Assembly (NCBI RefSeq): GCF_010183535.1
Contig: NC_071330.1
Location: 5,437,717 to 5,501,716 of the forward strand
Reading direction: 5' to 3'
DNA from: Caenorhabditis remanei
Taxonomy: Eukaryota > Nematoda > Chromadorea > Rhabditida > Rhabditidae
DNA length: 64,000 nt
Below the pieces are notes generated by a model that was not told the origin of the DNA, did not search any database, and saw only the letters and a program-made list of their open reading frames with translations. This document shows positions 47,531 to 57,605 of the stretch, one piece after another (positions within the stretch are counted from its first letter, which is position 1; every line of letters starts with the position of its first letter). The position numbers and the translations under genes are program-made.

Positions 47531-48481
47531 TCATCCTTCTTCTGGCTGACGTACTAGCACCGGTGGTCCATCCTCCTTCTCCTCCGCTCCCGCCGATATT
47601 CCTTGCGCTTCGGGCGTATCCACCAAGTACCTTTCGAGGCCAGCATCAGATCGCCATCTCCCACGCGCCTTGATCTCCTCCTTCGAAAATCCTTGTCGTT
47701 GCAAGTCGTTGGCGGCTCCTCGTCTCAATGAGTGGTGAGTCCCGTCTATCCCGAACTCCATCAGCTTCTTTTTAACTATGGAGCTTATCGCACCCGCCGA
47801 GAGCCCAGCTCCGTTATTCAAATTTGAAAACAAATACTCGCTCTTTCTCGATCGTAGAGATTCGCAAACTTTCCATCGCTTGAGGCGACAGTCCAAATCC
47901 GAACCATCCGGACAAGGAATGAACGTGCTTCGACCGAGTGCCTGTTGATCGTTCTTTGCTTTTCTCACTCGGATTTCCAAGATTCCATTAGTTTGAGTTA
48001 GGTCCGACCATTTCAGATTCGCGGCTTCCTCAGCTCTCAGTAACGCTTGATGAGACAGTAACAGAATCAATGTGTCACTTTCACTTTTCTCATCGTTGCT
48101 CTTCGTTCCAGCGACGACTTGCAGCTCACTCCACGACACTGTTTTTGTTTGTTGCCTCGTCTGCACCTCTTTCCTCCGTGTGGCTCGAACCACATCTGCT
48201 GCCAGCTGACGTCCAACTTTTGACATTTCTGTGTTAGACATCTTGAACGCTGCCATGATTTTCGCCAGCGAACCACCGCCCACCAACTCCGACCTGGATG
48301 CCAAGTATATCAGAGTGGATGTCTCGTTGAGTGGAAGACCGTTATTTTGTATCCACTTCCTTCTAGCGGCGTTCTCTTTCAAGTAGTCCCGAGCTGTCGA
48401 CGGTGCTTTTCCTTCCAGAGCCGCCCTAGCCAAAAATTCGATTGCCTTCACAAGGTTTCCCGGTCCGAGCGAGCTGACCAT
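47531..48481 (-). CDS. Tyrosine recombinase (phage-integrase fold)
   Basis: Open from ATG at 48479-48481 to 47531 (316 residues). It may be longer: a TTTTTGCAG acceptor at 48511-48518 opens the same frame upstream of this ATG. Catalytic residues are all visible: box I Arg in LLRAEEAANLKWSDL, a beta-strand Lys in IRVRKAKNDQQ, box II HSLRR (His-x-x-Arg), Trp in RGRWRSDAG and the nucleophile Tyr in LERYL. An N-terminal SAM-like/core-binding region precedes. The GRWRSD..Y pattern is typical of eukaryotic Crypton, Ngaro and DIRS recombinases. The gene is intact, implying recent activity. The 44 bp tandem repeat at 47401-47490 lies just downstream. Confidence 0.88.
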   Translation of the reverse strand: MVSSLGPGNLVKAIEFLARAALEGKAPSTARDYLKENAARRKWIQNNGLPLNETSTLIYLASRSELVGGGSLAKIMAAFKMSNTEMSKVGRQLAADVVRATRRKEVQTRQQTKTVSWSELQVVAGTKSNDEKSESDTLILLLSHQALLRAEEAANLKWSDLTQTNGILEIRVRKAKNDQQALGRSTFIPCPDGSDLDCRLKRWKVCESLRSRKSEYLFSNLNNGAGLSAGAISSIVKKKLMEFGIDGTHHSLRRGAANDLQRQGFSKEEIKARGRWRSDAGLERYLVDTPEAQGISAGAEEKEDGPPVLVRQPEEG

Positions 48482-49052
48482 GTTTTTGACGAACGCCAAC
48501 TTCTCTCCTTCTGCAAAAACTTATTATTCCTTTTCAGCCTTCTTGAACTGTCCTGCCCCTTTTTCTCTCCCTCTCTCCTGTTCGTGTTCGTTGGGTCCGG
48601 GTGGGAGGGACGTTAACGAACACGTAGAATGAGGAAAAGATGACCGGCCCACGCATAGCGTGGGTGGCTGTCGCGACGGGACCTTTCTCGCGTAAAAGTC
48701 TCAGCGCCTTTAAACCGTTTCTCGTCTACTCATACTATAGTACAAGACTACCCTTCCCAAGAAAACAAATAATTATCATACATATTCACATTTTGATTCA
48801 ATTTTAAATGTTCATTCGAAAACTATACTTTTTTCAAAAAAGTTCAAAAAAGTTCAAAAAATTTCCAAAAATTTCCAAAAAAAAGTTGAAAAACAAAAAA
48901 TGTTTTGAAAAAATGTTTCAAAACGGGCCGAGCGGGCCGGGCCGGGCCGGGCCGAGATTTTTCCTGATTTTGGCCCGGCCCGGCCCGTGACAAGTCTGGT
49001 CTAAACCAATTCATCGACTACGAAGACGAGTCTACCTTGAAATCTATCAACC

Positions 49053-49778
49053 ATGGCTCGAAAGAAGAAGAAGGAGGGAGGGAACCCTCGAGATGAGATG
49101 AGCAACATGGACATGGACGAAACTTCCTCAATGTCCTCACTGTTTACTGAATGGGCCGACGCATTATTGAGGTGTGTTGACACGATGGAGAGTTCACTGA
49201 AGCTGCTGGTTGATTCGAACAGCATGATGAAACAAACCCTTGCGATTGTGGAAGCGCAACTGAATTCGATGGTTCCTAGTCGTGGAACAGCTGGCAACAT
49301 TGCACCACAGTTGGTTGTAATGCAACAAACATCTACCAGTCAGACAGGAAAACCTATAGAAGAGGGACAAGTCGTGCACCTAAATATCGAACGGGATCGT
49401 GTCAACTCTCAAGATTCTAACACGCCGGTCTCACGGGAGAATTTATCTCCTATTCTCTCTACAAACATGGTACCATCGATCATTGAAATTATCCCATCAT
49501 TTGACGGAAACAAAGAAGATTATGGAAAATTCATGAAAATGTTCAATCTGTTGGTTCATAAAAATCCAAAAATCCCGACTACATGGAAGCAAGCACTCTT
49601 GCTGAGACTTCTAACCGGTGAAGCAAGATCAATGTTCCGCTCCGTAAGTATATCAAAGGAAGAATATGAGCGTCTTAGATGGAACCTGGAACGTCAATAC
49701 AATTGGGAGAAGTTCTCATTCTCGGAGTACAACTTTGTTGATGATAACCGCCGCAACACATTGTTTGACAATCTGTAA
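49053..49778 (+). CDS. BEL/Pao-type gag-like protein (DUF1759 style), gag only
   Basis: A 241-residue ORF starts at ATG in CAACCATGGC. The N-terminus is basic (MARKKKKEGG) with a coiled-coil-like central part. The C-terminal third, IIPSFDGNKEDYGKFMKMF...LLLRLLTGEARSMF...YERLRWNLERQYN, follows the pattern of the capsid-like domain of BEL/Pao retrotransposons (DUF1759). No zinc knuckle, protease, reverse transcriptase or integrase follows, and no LTRs are visible. It is therefore a truncated element or a captured gag gene. A hAT-like insertion lies 46 bases before the ATG. Confidence 0.7.
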   Translation: MARKKKKEGGNPRDEMSNMDMDETSSMSSLFTEWADALLRCVDTMESSLKLLVDSNSMMKQTLAIVEAQLNSMVPSRGTAGNIAPQLVVMQQTSTSQTGKPIEEGQVVHLNIERDRVNSQDSNTPVSRENLSPILSTNMVPSIIEIIPSFDGNKEDYGKFMKMFNLLVHKNPKIPTTWKQALLLRLLTGEARSMFRSVSISKEEYERLRWNLERQYNWEKFSFSEYNFVDDNRRNTLFDNL

Positions 49779-50169
49779 CACCTCTTCCAGCACCCGCGAG
49801 AAACATTCCCACATTATCCTTCTCTATTTAAACAAGAGAATAAACTTGAATATAACTGTCCAGTGAAAAAATTTACGATGGTCGAAGATAGTGAAGACAA
49901 TCATTGCAAATGGGATACTGATGAATGAGCTAGTTCTTTAGCCGAGCCTTCACTCTCACTAACTACGCGCACAGTTCGTCTCTTTACTCGAGGTCAGTAG
50001 AATGGAGGAAGAACTTTCCCAACCCCGTTTCTAGAAGAATTCTCCCACCCCCTACGGGTGACGTCACCACCTGTGTATCTGTCTGAAAAAAAAGCCTGCC
50101 TGACCTAACAGACTAAAAAAAAGGTCGACCTGAAAAAATTCCTGTAACTCATCATACACCTGTTCGCGT

Positions 50170-50210
50170 CTATATATATATATATTTATTTATTTATTTA
50201 TTGACAGAAG
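50170..50210. repeat. (TA)n / (ATTT)n microsatellite
   Basis: TATATATATATATTTATTTATTT within the left foldback arm; the right arm lacks it. Confidence 0.85.
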
Positions 50211-50569
50211 AAAAATAACGAAAGGAATACATAAAAAAGGGGGAGACTAGATACATCCCTCACGAGATGGACTAGTAATAAAATGAAGGAAAATGCGTGA
50301 GAATTGGAATAGGGGGTAAAATTACCGGGAGAAAAATTAATGGAGTTAGCAAGTTTGAGGAAGATAAGAAAACCGGGGGAGAGTATGACAATTAACTAAA
50401 ACTACTGAAAGTCTACTGAAGTAAACCTCAGCCCGGATAAGTATAGACCTCACGCAGCATAACTGACCGTGTCTAACCGGAACCGACACAGATAAGAATG
50501 GTGGGGGAAGTTAAAGTGAAGGGCGAAAAAGTATCCTGATTCTAGAGGTTCGAACTCACGTTTATCAAA

Positions 50570-50860
50570 ATGATCCTCACGGGATTCTTCTCGATCCATT
50601 GCTTTCTTGTGAACCGATTCTTGCATTCGACCATTAGTCATCCATCACGACGGTTCGTTTGCTCTGACCACTTTACTTCAGCACTGAAAAAGAAAACACT
50701 AATTTTTAAATTCAGTGAGTATATAGAGAACAGAGAAGAGAGAGAGAGAGACGAGAAAAATCATGGTTATGGGGATATCTCAAAGATGGCCAAAAAGGAG
50801 AAAATAGAAGAGTCACCATCCACTACGGAGGGATATTGGACGACTGAGCCAAGAAGATGA
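50570..50860 (+). CDS. Open frame in left arm of foldback, doubtful
   Basis: A 96-codon ATG-initiated frame is preserved without change in both arms (the other at 52119-52409 on the minus strand). It opens with a hydrophobic MILTGFFSIHCFLV and ends in a charged tail. Identity between arms could reflect recent duplication or arm-to-arm conversion rather than protein selection. I do not recognise a product. Confidence 0.25.
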   Translation: MILTGFFSIHCFLVNRFLHSTISHPSRRFVCSDHFTSALKKKTLIFKFSEYIENREERERDEKNHGYGDISKMAKKEKIEESPSTTEGYWTTEPRR

Positions 50861-52118
50861 GGTGAGGAGACTGAGTGTCAGTGGGCGGAGTCTAGTAGAC
50901 ATCAGCCGGTCTGATAGTATAGATCATAAAAAAAGATTTCTCGTGAAGATAAGTGAGCAGGTGGTTTGGATTTCTCAAGAAAATAACATGGCAGGTGGAA
51001 TTTGTGAAGAAAATTGACGCAGACAATAGACCTTACGACATCTATTGTGTGTTTGTTTCATCCATTTATAGGGGTCAGGAAAGAAAAAAAGGGGAAAAAT
51101 GATTTCTCATGAAGATAAGGGTGCAGGTGGTAGGTGTTTACAGTAATGAGACGATAGGAAAATTCAAACGAAAATGAAATAGGATGAAATGAGACGACAG
51201 AATGATTGTGGCGTACCAACTAATTTCTTTTCAAGTTTAGGTGCTCCGTTATTACCGTTAGTAGATTTTTACCTCTTTCTTTGGTTTCTAGACCAGTTTT
51301 AGTTTTAGCGTAATTTTAGTGATTTTTTAGCCGGTTGGCTTGGAATAAATTGGTTATTCCTCAAAAAGCTGTGTTTTGGGGTTGTGGTAACGCGTTTCTG
51401 GTTTTCGTTTGTGTCAAAAGAGGTTTTGACCCAATTTAGCTTGTTCTTGTCTCAAATGTTCGTCTTTCCCCCTCATTTTGTGTGTTTCTCGTAATATTAG
51501 CTCGTAATTGCCTTCGTGACTACATTCCGAACCTAGGAATATTCGTTATTTTCTCATAAATTTTTCTGAAAACGCCATTTTACAGATTTTGAAACTGACG
51601 GTCTAGGGCTGGTATTTTCAATATTTCAAACCACGGCATCCTTGTTAATTGGTTTTCGTACATTCTAGCCACAACCCCATTTTCTAAAAATTTCAAAAAA
51701 GTACCAAATTTCACAATTAATCGATTTTCTTAGTTCTATTTTAGTTACCCTCATAGTCTTACAATACTTGAGTTTTTCCTGACCCATATTATTAATCCAG
51801 CTGCGCTAGTTTAAGGACTGTCTGGGACATTTGTATTCACATATTTTCATCTGCCTCCGTATCTCCCTGGGAAATCGGTCTTTGTGGGAAACTTGGAACC
51901 TCGAACGGTCGCATTAGAGGAAACTCCTGTCATTCCCTAGATGGCGGTTGTCTCATTTCATCCAATTTCCCTCTCGTTTGAATTTGCCTATTGTCACATG
52001 ACCTTTAACACAAACCACCTGCTCACTTATCTTCACGAGAAATCTTTTTTTATGATCTATACTATCAGAACGGCTGATGTCTACTAGACTCCTCCCACTG
52101 ACACTCAGTCTCCTCACC

Positions 52119-52409
52119 TCATCTTCTTGGCTCAGTCGTCCAGTATCCCTCCGTAGTGGATGGTGACTCTTCTATTTTCTCCTTTTTGGCCATCTTTGAG
52201 ATATCCCCATAACCATGATTTTTCTCGTCTCTCTCTCTCTCTTCTCTGTTCTCTATATACTCACTGAATTTAAAAATTAGTGTTTTCTTTTTCAGTGCTG
52301 AAGTAAAGTGGTCAGAGCAAACGAACCGTCGTGATGGATGACTAATGGTCGAATGCAAGAATCGGTTCACAAGAAAGCAATGGATCGAGAAGAATCCCGT
52401 GAGGATCAT
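52119..52409 (-). CDS. Open frame in right arm of foldback, doubtful
   Basis: The same 96-residue translation as 50570-50860, in inverse orientation. See that entry; it is listed because the exact conservation is itself informative. Confidence 0.25.
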   Translation of the reverse strand: MILTGFFSIHCFLVNRFLHSTISHPSRRFVCSDHFTSALKKKTLIFKFSEYIENREERERDEKNHGYGDISKMAKKEKIEESPSTTEGYWTTEPRR

Positions 52410-52841
52410 TTTGATAAACGTGAGTTCGAACCTCTAGAATCAGGATACTTTTTCGCCCTTCACTTTAACTTCCCCCACCATTCTTATCTGTGTCGGTTCC
52501 GGTTAGACACGGTCAGTTATGCTGCGTGAGGTCTATACTTATCCGGGCTGAGGTTTACTTCAGTAGACGCCAGTTTGAATCCTCCCGATCTAGAATATAT
52601 CAGAATTTCATAAAAATATCCAAAAATAGAATAATTTCATTTCAGTCGTCGTGGTGGCAGGTCGTATGTTGGTTGCGTTGATATAAAACGTGATAATGGT
52701 AATCAATCATTAAAACAATAATAATCCCAAAACCTTTTTTGCCAATTTTTTTCCAAGTAGGTAGACGTACAGTTTACAGGTGTATGGATAACTAGGCTTA
52801 CGGTAAAGAGGTGTACGGTGAAGAGGTAATTAGGTAAAAAC

Positions 52842-53052
52842 CAGACTTGCAACGGGCCGGGCCGAGCCGGAATAAAAATTTCTTCGACCCGGAAGTTCAG
52901 TACTGAAAAAATTCAAAATTTTTTTTTCAAAAATTTTCCGATTTTTTTGAAAAATATTCCTAAGAACAATTCTTTTTATGTTTCGAAGGTTGTTGAAAAA
53001 TAATATTTTCCGGGCCGACCGGGCCGGGCCGGCCCGGAATTTTGCAAGTCTG
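52842..53052. mobile_element. GC-rich hAT-like MITE in foldback arm
   Basis: CAGACTTGCAACGGGCC / GGAATTTTGCAAGTCTG ends with a perfect 8 bp duplication GTAAAAAC (52834-52841, 53053-53060). It is the CAGACTTGCAA subfamily. Confidence 0.88.
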
Positions 53053-53224
53053 GTAAAAACAGGTGCACAGGTGAGGTGCTTACCTGGGAATTATTTACAG
53101 GACTTTTTTCAGGTCGACCTACTTTTTTTAGACAGATACACAGGTGGTGACGTCACCCGTAGGGGGTGGGAGAATTCGTCTAAAAAAGGGGTTGGGAATG
53201 TTCTTCCTCCATTCTACTGAGGTC

Positions 53225-53841
53225 ACATGACATGTGACAGAAATGATAAGATGCATTTTGATTTTAGCGCAAATTTGGAAGATAAATCTAGTGTGTGTGA
53301 ACAAGATGAAACATCATAAGTGCTGTTTTCCCGCCAATTTCATGATTGGAAACTAGAATAAAGTGATAGACAGAATACGCAATGGTGAACATTACCGAAG
53401 AAGTTCTCAATAATCATTTTCTGTGTTTCGTATTGATAAAAAAGTGAAATCTTGCGGAATTTCGATTTACGGCGGCTCTTGACCGTACCTTAGCCATTAA
53501 AAAGTTTTATACTACGGTAGTCGCGTCGAGACCCACTCCGTAACCCCGGGCCGAACTTTGAGCGAGTGGTCAGCCACCGGCCGATAGTGAAACCTCATAA
53601 ATGTTACATTATTTGAAAAAAAAAATCTGATACACCCATGCGTTGGTCGTTCATAAAGACGAGTAAAACCATTGTTATCCTCGTTGAAAGGGCATAAACG
53701 GAAAAAAAGAGAAAGAGAGGAGAATTGAACATAACATTGGGAAACAGCGGGGCAACGTGAGAAAAGGATTATTCAGGAGTACAAGTTTCGAAAACATGTG
53801 TGAAAGAGATCAACGTGGTAGATCGTTTAAAAACACAACAA
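53225..53841. other. Intergenic spacer
   Basis: No gene or strong repeat is seen. A GC-richer patch near 53540-53590 (CCCCGGGCCGAACTTTGAGC) may be a decayed GC-rich MITE end. Confidence 0.4.
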
Positions 53842-54360
53842 TTATTGCAAAAAGTTTAAGTAGGGAATCATTTGAGCAATTTTCACGAGAATGATACCAA
53901 CTAATCCTCCAACGATTCCACCGAAAGGCCCGAAGACCCATCCTGGTCTACCTGAAATAAGACTCACTATGATTCAAAAGTGAAGTAGAGAAGCAATTAC
54001 CTCGAGAAGATCCAAAAACCGCTCCAAACAAGATAAACGAATTGATAATATAAAAAGTTTTGACACTGATTTTATCTCCCTCATCAATAAGAGTAGTAAA
54101 TTCAAAATAGCCAAACCCGAGACCAAACATTGCTATGAAAGCAAATATTCCAGCAACAGATATCCTTCCCAGCATTGGTAACATCGCAATAGATAGTCCT
54201 ATTACAGAGGCATTTCGAATAAGCGCTGAAAATATAAAATTGAAACTGCAACTTTTGAAATTCTTTACTTACACAGGTCCTGGTAAGTGATCCGTGAAAC
54301 AGCAACACCTGTTATAGCAACAACTGCCAGAACGGGGATAATGACTAACAAAACTCGCAT
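53842..54360 (-). CDS. Small multi-pass membrane protein, unknown function
   Basis: Three minus-strand exons, 54273-54360, 54001-54225 and 53842-53951, join in phase to 140 residues. Four hydrophobic segments are visible: LLVIIPVLAVVAITGVAV, ISVAGIFAFIAMFGLGFGYF, TFYIINSFILFGAVFG and the Gly-rich FGPFGGIVGGLVGIILV. The overall make-up is that of a tetraspan protein with short polar loops (FTTLIDEGDKISVK). No family is recognised. It resembles the 293-1001 protein only in its topology. Confidence 0.78.
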
Positions 54361-54671
54361 TTTTAGAGGAATGGACCAATCTGGGTTGATATCAAATTCA
54401 AAATGAATGTACGCGGTTGTTTGTCTTCGCAAAAAAAGTTAATGCGACGTCGAGTAAGCTCGAATTATTGAGAGAAAAGGAGATAGGGAGAGACTGCATA
54501 CATAGGTTGGTGAAGGCGTGTGAAAAGGGATTAACTGGTTTCGTTCAGAAAGTATTGTGAAATCTGTGTTCAAACAATAAAACGTTTGAACAAAAGTGTA
54601 GCTGTTTCTGATTATATTTCCTTACTCTAGGAAGGTCGGCTGGTCTATTTTTCTAATTTTCCAAAATTGTA

Positions 54672-55305
54672 TTAAAGGTGGACTAAGGTCAACTCTGATA
54701 TTTTCATAAAAGAATGTATGAGTACCTGTGAGCTCATTTTCATACCGAAAAAATTTTAAAAATCGGTCTGGAACCCGCTGAGAGCGATCGCCGGTGAGTT
54801 TGGGCATTTCGGTGGCCGGTGAAAATTGGCGTTGTGGCCCAGAAATTCGACTTCGGTCGTATATTTATTTGTTCATTTTCGTGAGTTCATTCTCATATCG
54901 AAAGAATTTTTGAATTCGGTTCATTCCCCGCGGAGAACGAGCGGCAAAACAGTTTGGGCATTTCTGTGTCCATGGAACATTCTAGAACTTTTTCGAAAAT
55001 GTTGTTTTTTTCGAGATTTCTTTGTTTTTTCTACCATTTTTGTAATAATTCTATCAATTTTTGCCGTTTACTTTCGAAATTATTGAAAGAAAACAACAAA
55101 AATGACCAAAAATAGCGATAAAATTGGAAAAAATCAACTTGACCGAAGTCGAATTTCTAGTCCACCGAAATGCCCAAACTCACCGGCGATCGCTCTCTGC
55201 GGCTTCCAGACCGATTTTTGAAATTTTTTCAGTATGAAAATGAACTCACAGGCACTCATACATTATTCTATGAAAATATCAGAGTTGACCTTTGTACACC
55301 TTTAA
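54672..55305. mobile_element. TTAA-flanked palindromic MITE
   Basis: TTAAAGGTGGACTAAGGTCA at left and TTGACCTTTGTACACCTTTAA at right. Arms include CTCTGATATTTTCATA, AATCGGTCTGGAACCCGCTG and ATCGCCGGTGAGTTTGGGCA with complements. An extra inner copy near 54890-54965 suggests one MITE inside another of the same family. Confidence 0.8.
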
Positions 55306-55334
55306 TTTTGGCAGTCTGAAGAGAAAACTGACAT

Positions 55335-55708
55335 CACAGTGTCTAGGGGTGAGTAGTGAAATGCGCTCCACTAGACATATGCGCTCCACTAGACATCGTA
55401 TGCGCTCCACTAGACATATGCGCTCCACTAGACATTGGCGGCAAATTCAAATTTTAATTTTTCAATTCGAAGTTAAGCGTGGCAGTTCGATACGCAGCTT
55501 AATTGACCACTTTTTGAGCCGATTTCTGTCAGTTTTCCCGCATTTTTTGGCCAGTTTTTCGACTGTCTCGCATATTTTCAAGATCAACTCTATTAAATAA
55601 ATAAATAAAATTTTTAAATAAAATATTTTTAATTTCGCGCTAAAATTTTAGCTGATTTCAGCGGAGCGCGTTTATTTTCACTACTTATCCCGAGACCCTG
55701 TGTGACAT
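55335..55708. repeat. CACAGGGTCT-type MITE, copy 3 with internal amplification
   Basis: CACAGTGTCTAGGGGTGAGT..AGTGAAAT at left and TTTTCACTACTTATCCCGAG..ACCCTGTGTGA at right. The block TGCGCTCCACTAGACAT occurs four times at about 55361-55436, whereas the copy at 33535 has it once. Confidence 0.75.
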
Positions 55709-56583
55709 TAGTGATACACAGAAATCGGTTTTAAATTACTTGAAAAATAATAGAAATTTTGGTCAAATTACTTTAATTGATTGGAATTTGTGAAGTATTA
55801 TTTGATCAACCAGCTTGTTCGAAAAAAGTCAAACAATTTATCTTTTTATACATGATTTGTATGACTGATTTTGATTTCTATGCATTGCTCAATCATCGAT
55901 ATAACATAGTTGCGAGTTTTACTTATGATCTCCCTTTTTGTAACAAAGCTTGATTACGTGATCCACTACGTGATTCGTTGAGAAAATTCGAGAGACAACT
56001 GCTATTATCCTACAACAGATTACGTCATACCAAAATCCGGCCTCTTTGTGCACCTTTGTCGGCGACTATTACTTAACGTGAGATGGATTACAGTGTCCTC
56101 AGAGCAAAGATGTACTCGCAAACAGTACGGAGAGAGGGAGACGTCAGCTGGTAATTCTACATTCTCTCTCCTCATTTCCCTTCATAAGAGTGCCTACTGG
56201 ATGGTGATCGAAATATTTTTTCTTCTGATTATTACTGAATTCTAAATTATTATTTTTCCTCTTCTACTGTGGTTTTCCGTCAAAGTGAGATATTTAAAAC
56301 AGTTTTTTTTTTCAATTGAGATTTGTGGGAATGTTCATAATATTTTACTACAATGTAGGAAAAGGGTTATCTGCTGCTGAATGGAACTGTGGAGAAGAAC
56401 GGAGTAGTCAGAACTATAGAAACTATAAACAAATCCGTATTGTTCCTAAGTGAGAAAGTATAATTTACCATTGACCAATTTAATATGTAGGAGAGGGTGA
56501 TAGTGAGGTGATAAGACCAATTTATTTAATCCAACCCAGAATTAGTTACTCGATTGAAACTTTGTTAGAAAATGAGTGTCCTG

Positions 56584-56945
56584 CATACTTGTCAACCGGG
56601 CCGAGCCGGGCCGACGGTTTTTCTTGAATAACTTTGTCCAAAAAAATCGTACCAAGTTGGTTGATAGCTCAAAAGATAGGTATTTTGAATTGTCATCAAA
56701 AATATAAATCAAATTTCCCAAAAAAATCACCCCTGCTATAATCGCTCTCGGCCCGGTTCGGCCCGGCCCGGACGGGCCGAAAGCTGCATTGGCTTGTCTG
56801 TTTTTTTCGGGAAATTTGGATTATATTTCATGGATGACAATTCAAAATACCTATCTTTTGAGCTATCAACCAACTTGATACGATTTTTTTGGACAAAGTT
56901 ATTCAAGAAAAACCGTCGGCCCGGCTCGGCCGGTTGACAAGTATG
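56584..56945. mobile_element. CATACTTGTC-type GC-rich MITE with 8 bp duplication
   Basis: CATACTTGTCAACCGGGCC / GGCCGGTTGACAAGTATG ends and a perfect 8 bp duplication GTGTCCTG (56576-56583, 56946-56953). Long inverted arms are mirrored about a GGCCCGG-rich centre. It is the same family as about 28566-28925. Confidence 0.87.
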
Positions 56946-57058
56946 GTGTCCTGAGTATACCTATCGATTTAGAGGAGTCAGTATGAATAGGGGTAAAATC
57001 TTTCTTTTTCTCCATTTCAATGTTTTAATTTTCAGTCAAGATGGGTGAATGAGAACCG

Positions 57059-57481
57059 GTGGGTGCTTGTGTGGACTCTGCGCTCAAAACCCCCACTCAA
57101 CTCCAAGAGTATTTCGATGGAGTCCACTATGGATTCCGTCAACCACCCCCGGTCATTTCCCAGACCGAATTTGATGAGATGGGATCATGGCCAATGATCC
57201 ACAAGGTACACACCTGTATTGTGTACCTTGACAACCAAAAATCCATCAAGGGTCTTATGGCCCATCTCATTGATACCCACCCGCCTAGAACCACTAAAAA
57301 CTTCATGGCACAGACGGATCAAAAACTTCAGGAATATTGGGTAAACCTACTTCGATCAATGTATGGGCAGGAAACCATCAAAAAGGTATGTTTTTCCCTT
57401 GCCTGTTACCGAATAAATTTTATTTTCCAGATTGTTAATAGAAATGTTGACATCGTCGATGGATCAATCATAAAGTTCTAA
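57059..57481 (+). CDS. Partial hypothetical gene, 3' exons
   Basis: An open exon from about 57059 to 57385 joins in phase 0 (KK|IVN) to 57431-57481. No ATG is in frame near its start: an in-frame stop lies at 57050 and the TTTTCAG acceptor at about 57035 leads into other frames. The 5' end is therefore missing, spliced from elsewhere, or broken. The translation has LQEYFDGVHYGF, a Cys and His pair (CIVYLDNQKSIKGLMAHLIDTH) and is otherwise unrecognised. A 15 bp tandem repeat follows. Confidence 0.4.
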   Translation: MGACVDSALKTPTQLQEYFDGVHYGFRQPPPVISQTEFDEMGSWPMIHKVHTCIVYLDNQKSIKGLMAHLIDTHPPRTTKNFMAQTDQKLQEYWVNLLRSMYGQETIKKVCFSLACYRINFIFQIVNRNVDIVDGSIIKF

Positions 57482-57529
57482 AAGTATGTTTTAAGTTTTG
57501 TTAAGTTACTTATTTCTACTTTCCAGATC

Positions 57530-57605
57530 CACTACAACTTCAGTCATCACTACAACTTCAATCATCACTACAACTTCAATCATCACTACAACTTCAACCA
57601 TCACC
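57530..57605. repeat. 15 bp minisatellite (ATCACTACAACTTCA)n
   Basis: Four to five units of ATCACTACAACTTCA with single-base variants. It directly follows an acceptor TTTCCAG and would encode an Ile-Thr-Thr-Thr-Ser repeat in one frame. Confidence 0.85.

Larger units (their letters stand above)
47159..48770 (-). mobile_element. Crypton-like tyrosine-recombinase element (nested)
   Basis: Boundaries come from comparing the host MITE with its uninterrupted copy near 5195-5225. The left junction is ..TTAAATT|CTCCCTCCCC and the right junction ..AAGAAAACAAAT|AATTATC, leaving a possible AATT duplication. I see no terminal inverted repeats; the edges CTCCCTCCCCATT and CTACCCTTCCCAA are weakly alike in direct orientation. 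It carries one recombinase gene and no reverse transcriptase, so it resembles a Crypton more than a DIRS/PAT retroelement. Naming it Crypton-like is inference. Confidence 0.6.
46972..48998. mobile_element. GC-rich hAT-like element carrying a nested tyrosine-recombinase element
   Basis: CAGACTTGTC / GACAAGTCTG ends with GGGCCGGGCC-rich subtermini and a perfect 8 bp target duplication GTCTAAAC (46964-46971, 48999-49006). Outer parts (46972-47158 and about 48771-48998) align with the ordinary MITE at 5049-5369 read in reverse. About 1.6 kb of foreign sequence interrupts it between ..GCTTAAATT and ATTATCATAC.., which are adjacent in the uninterrupted copy. Confidence 0.85.
49996..53218. mobile_element. 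3.2 kb palindromic foldback element
   Basis: Ends AGTAGAATGGAGGAAGAAC / GTTCTTCCTCCATTCTACT with a possible 6 bp duplication GAGGTC (49990-49995, 53219-53224). The ends continue into matching tracts (CTACGGGTGACGTCACCACC and complement). Long inner arms, about 50420-50960 and 52020-52560, are almost exact inverted copies about a centre near 51490. A gap of lower similarity and a 750 bp unpaired loop (about 51210-51960) lie between. No transposase is recognised. A hAT-like MITE was later inserted in the right arm (52842-53052). Confidence 0.85.
54361..57030. other. Repeat-filled intergenic region
   Basis: Contains a TTAA MITE (54672-55305), a CACAGGGTCT-type MITE (about 55335-55708) and a CATACTTGTC MITE (56584-56945). 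No supported exon occurs between 55710 and 56580. Confidence 0.55.
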
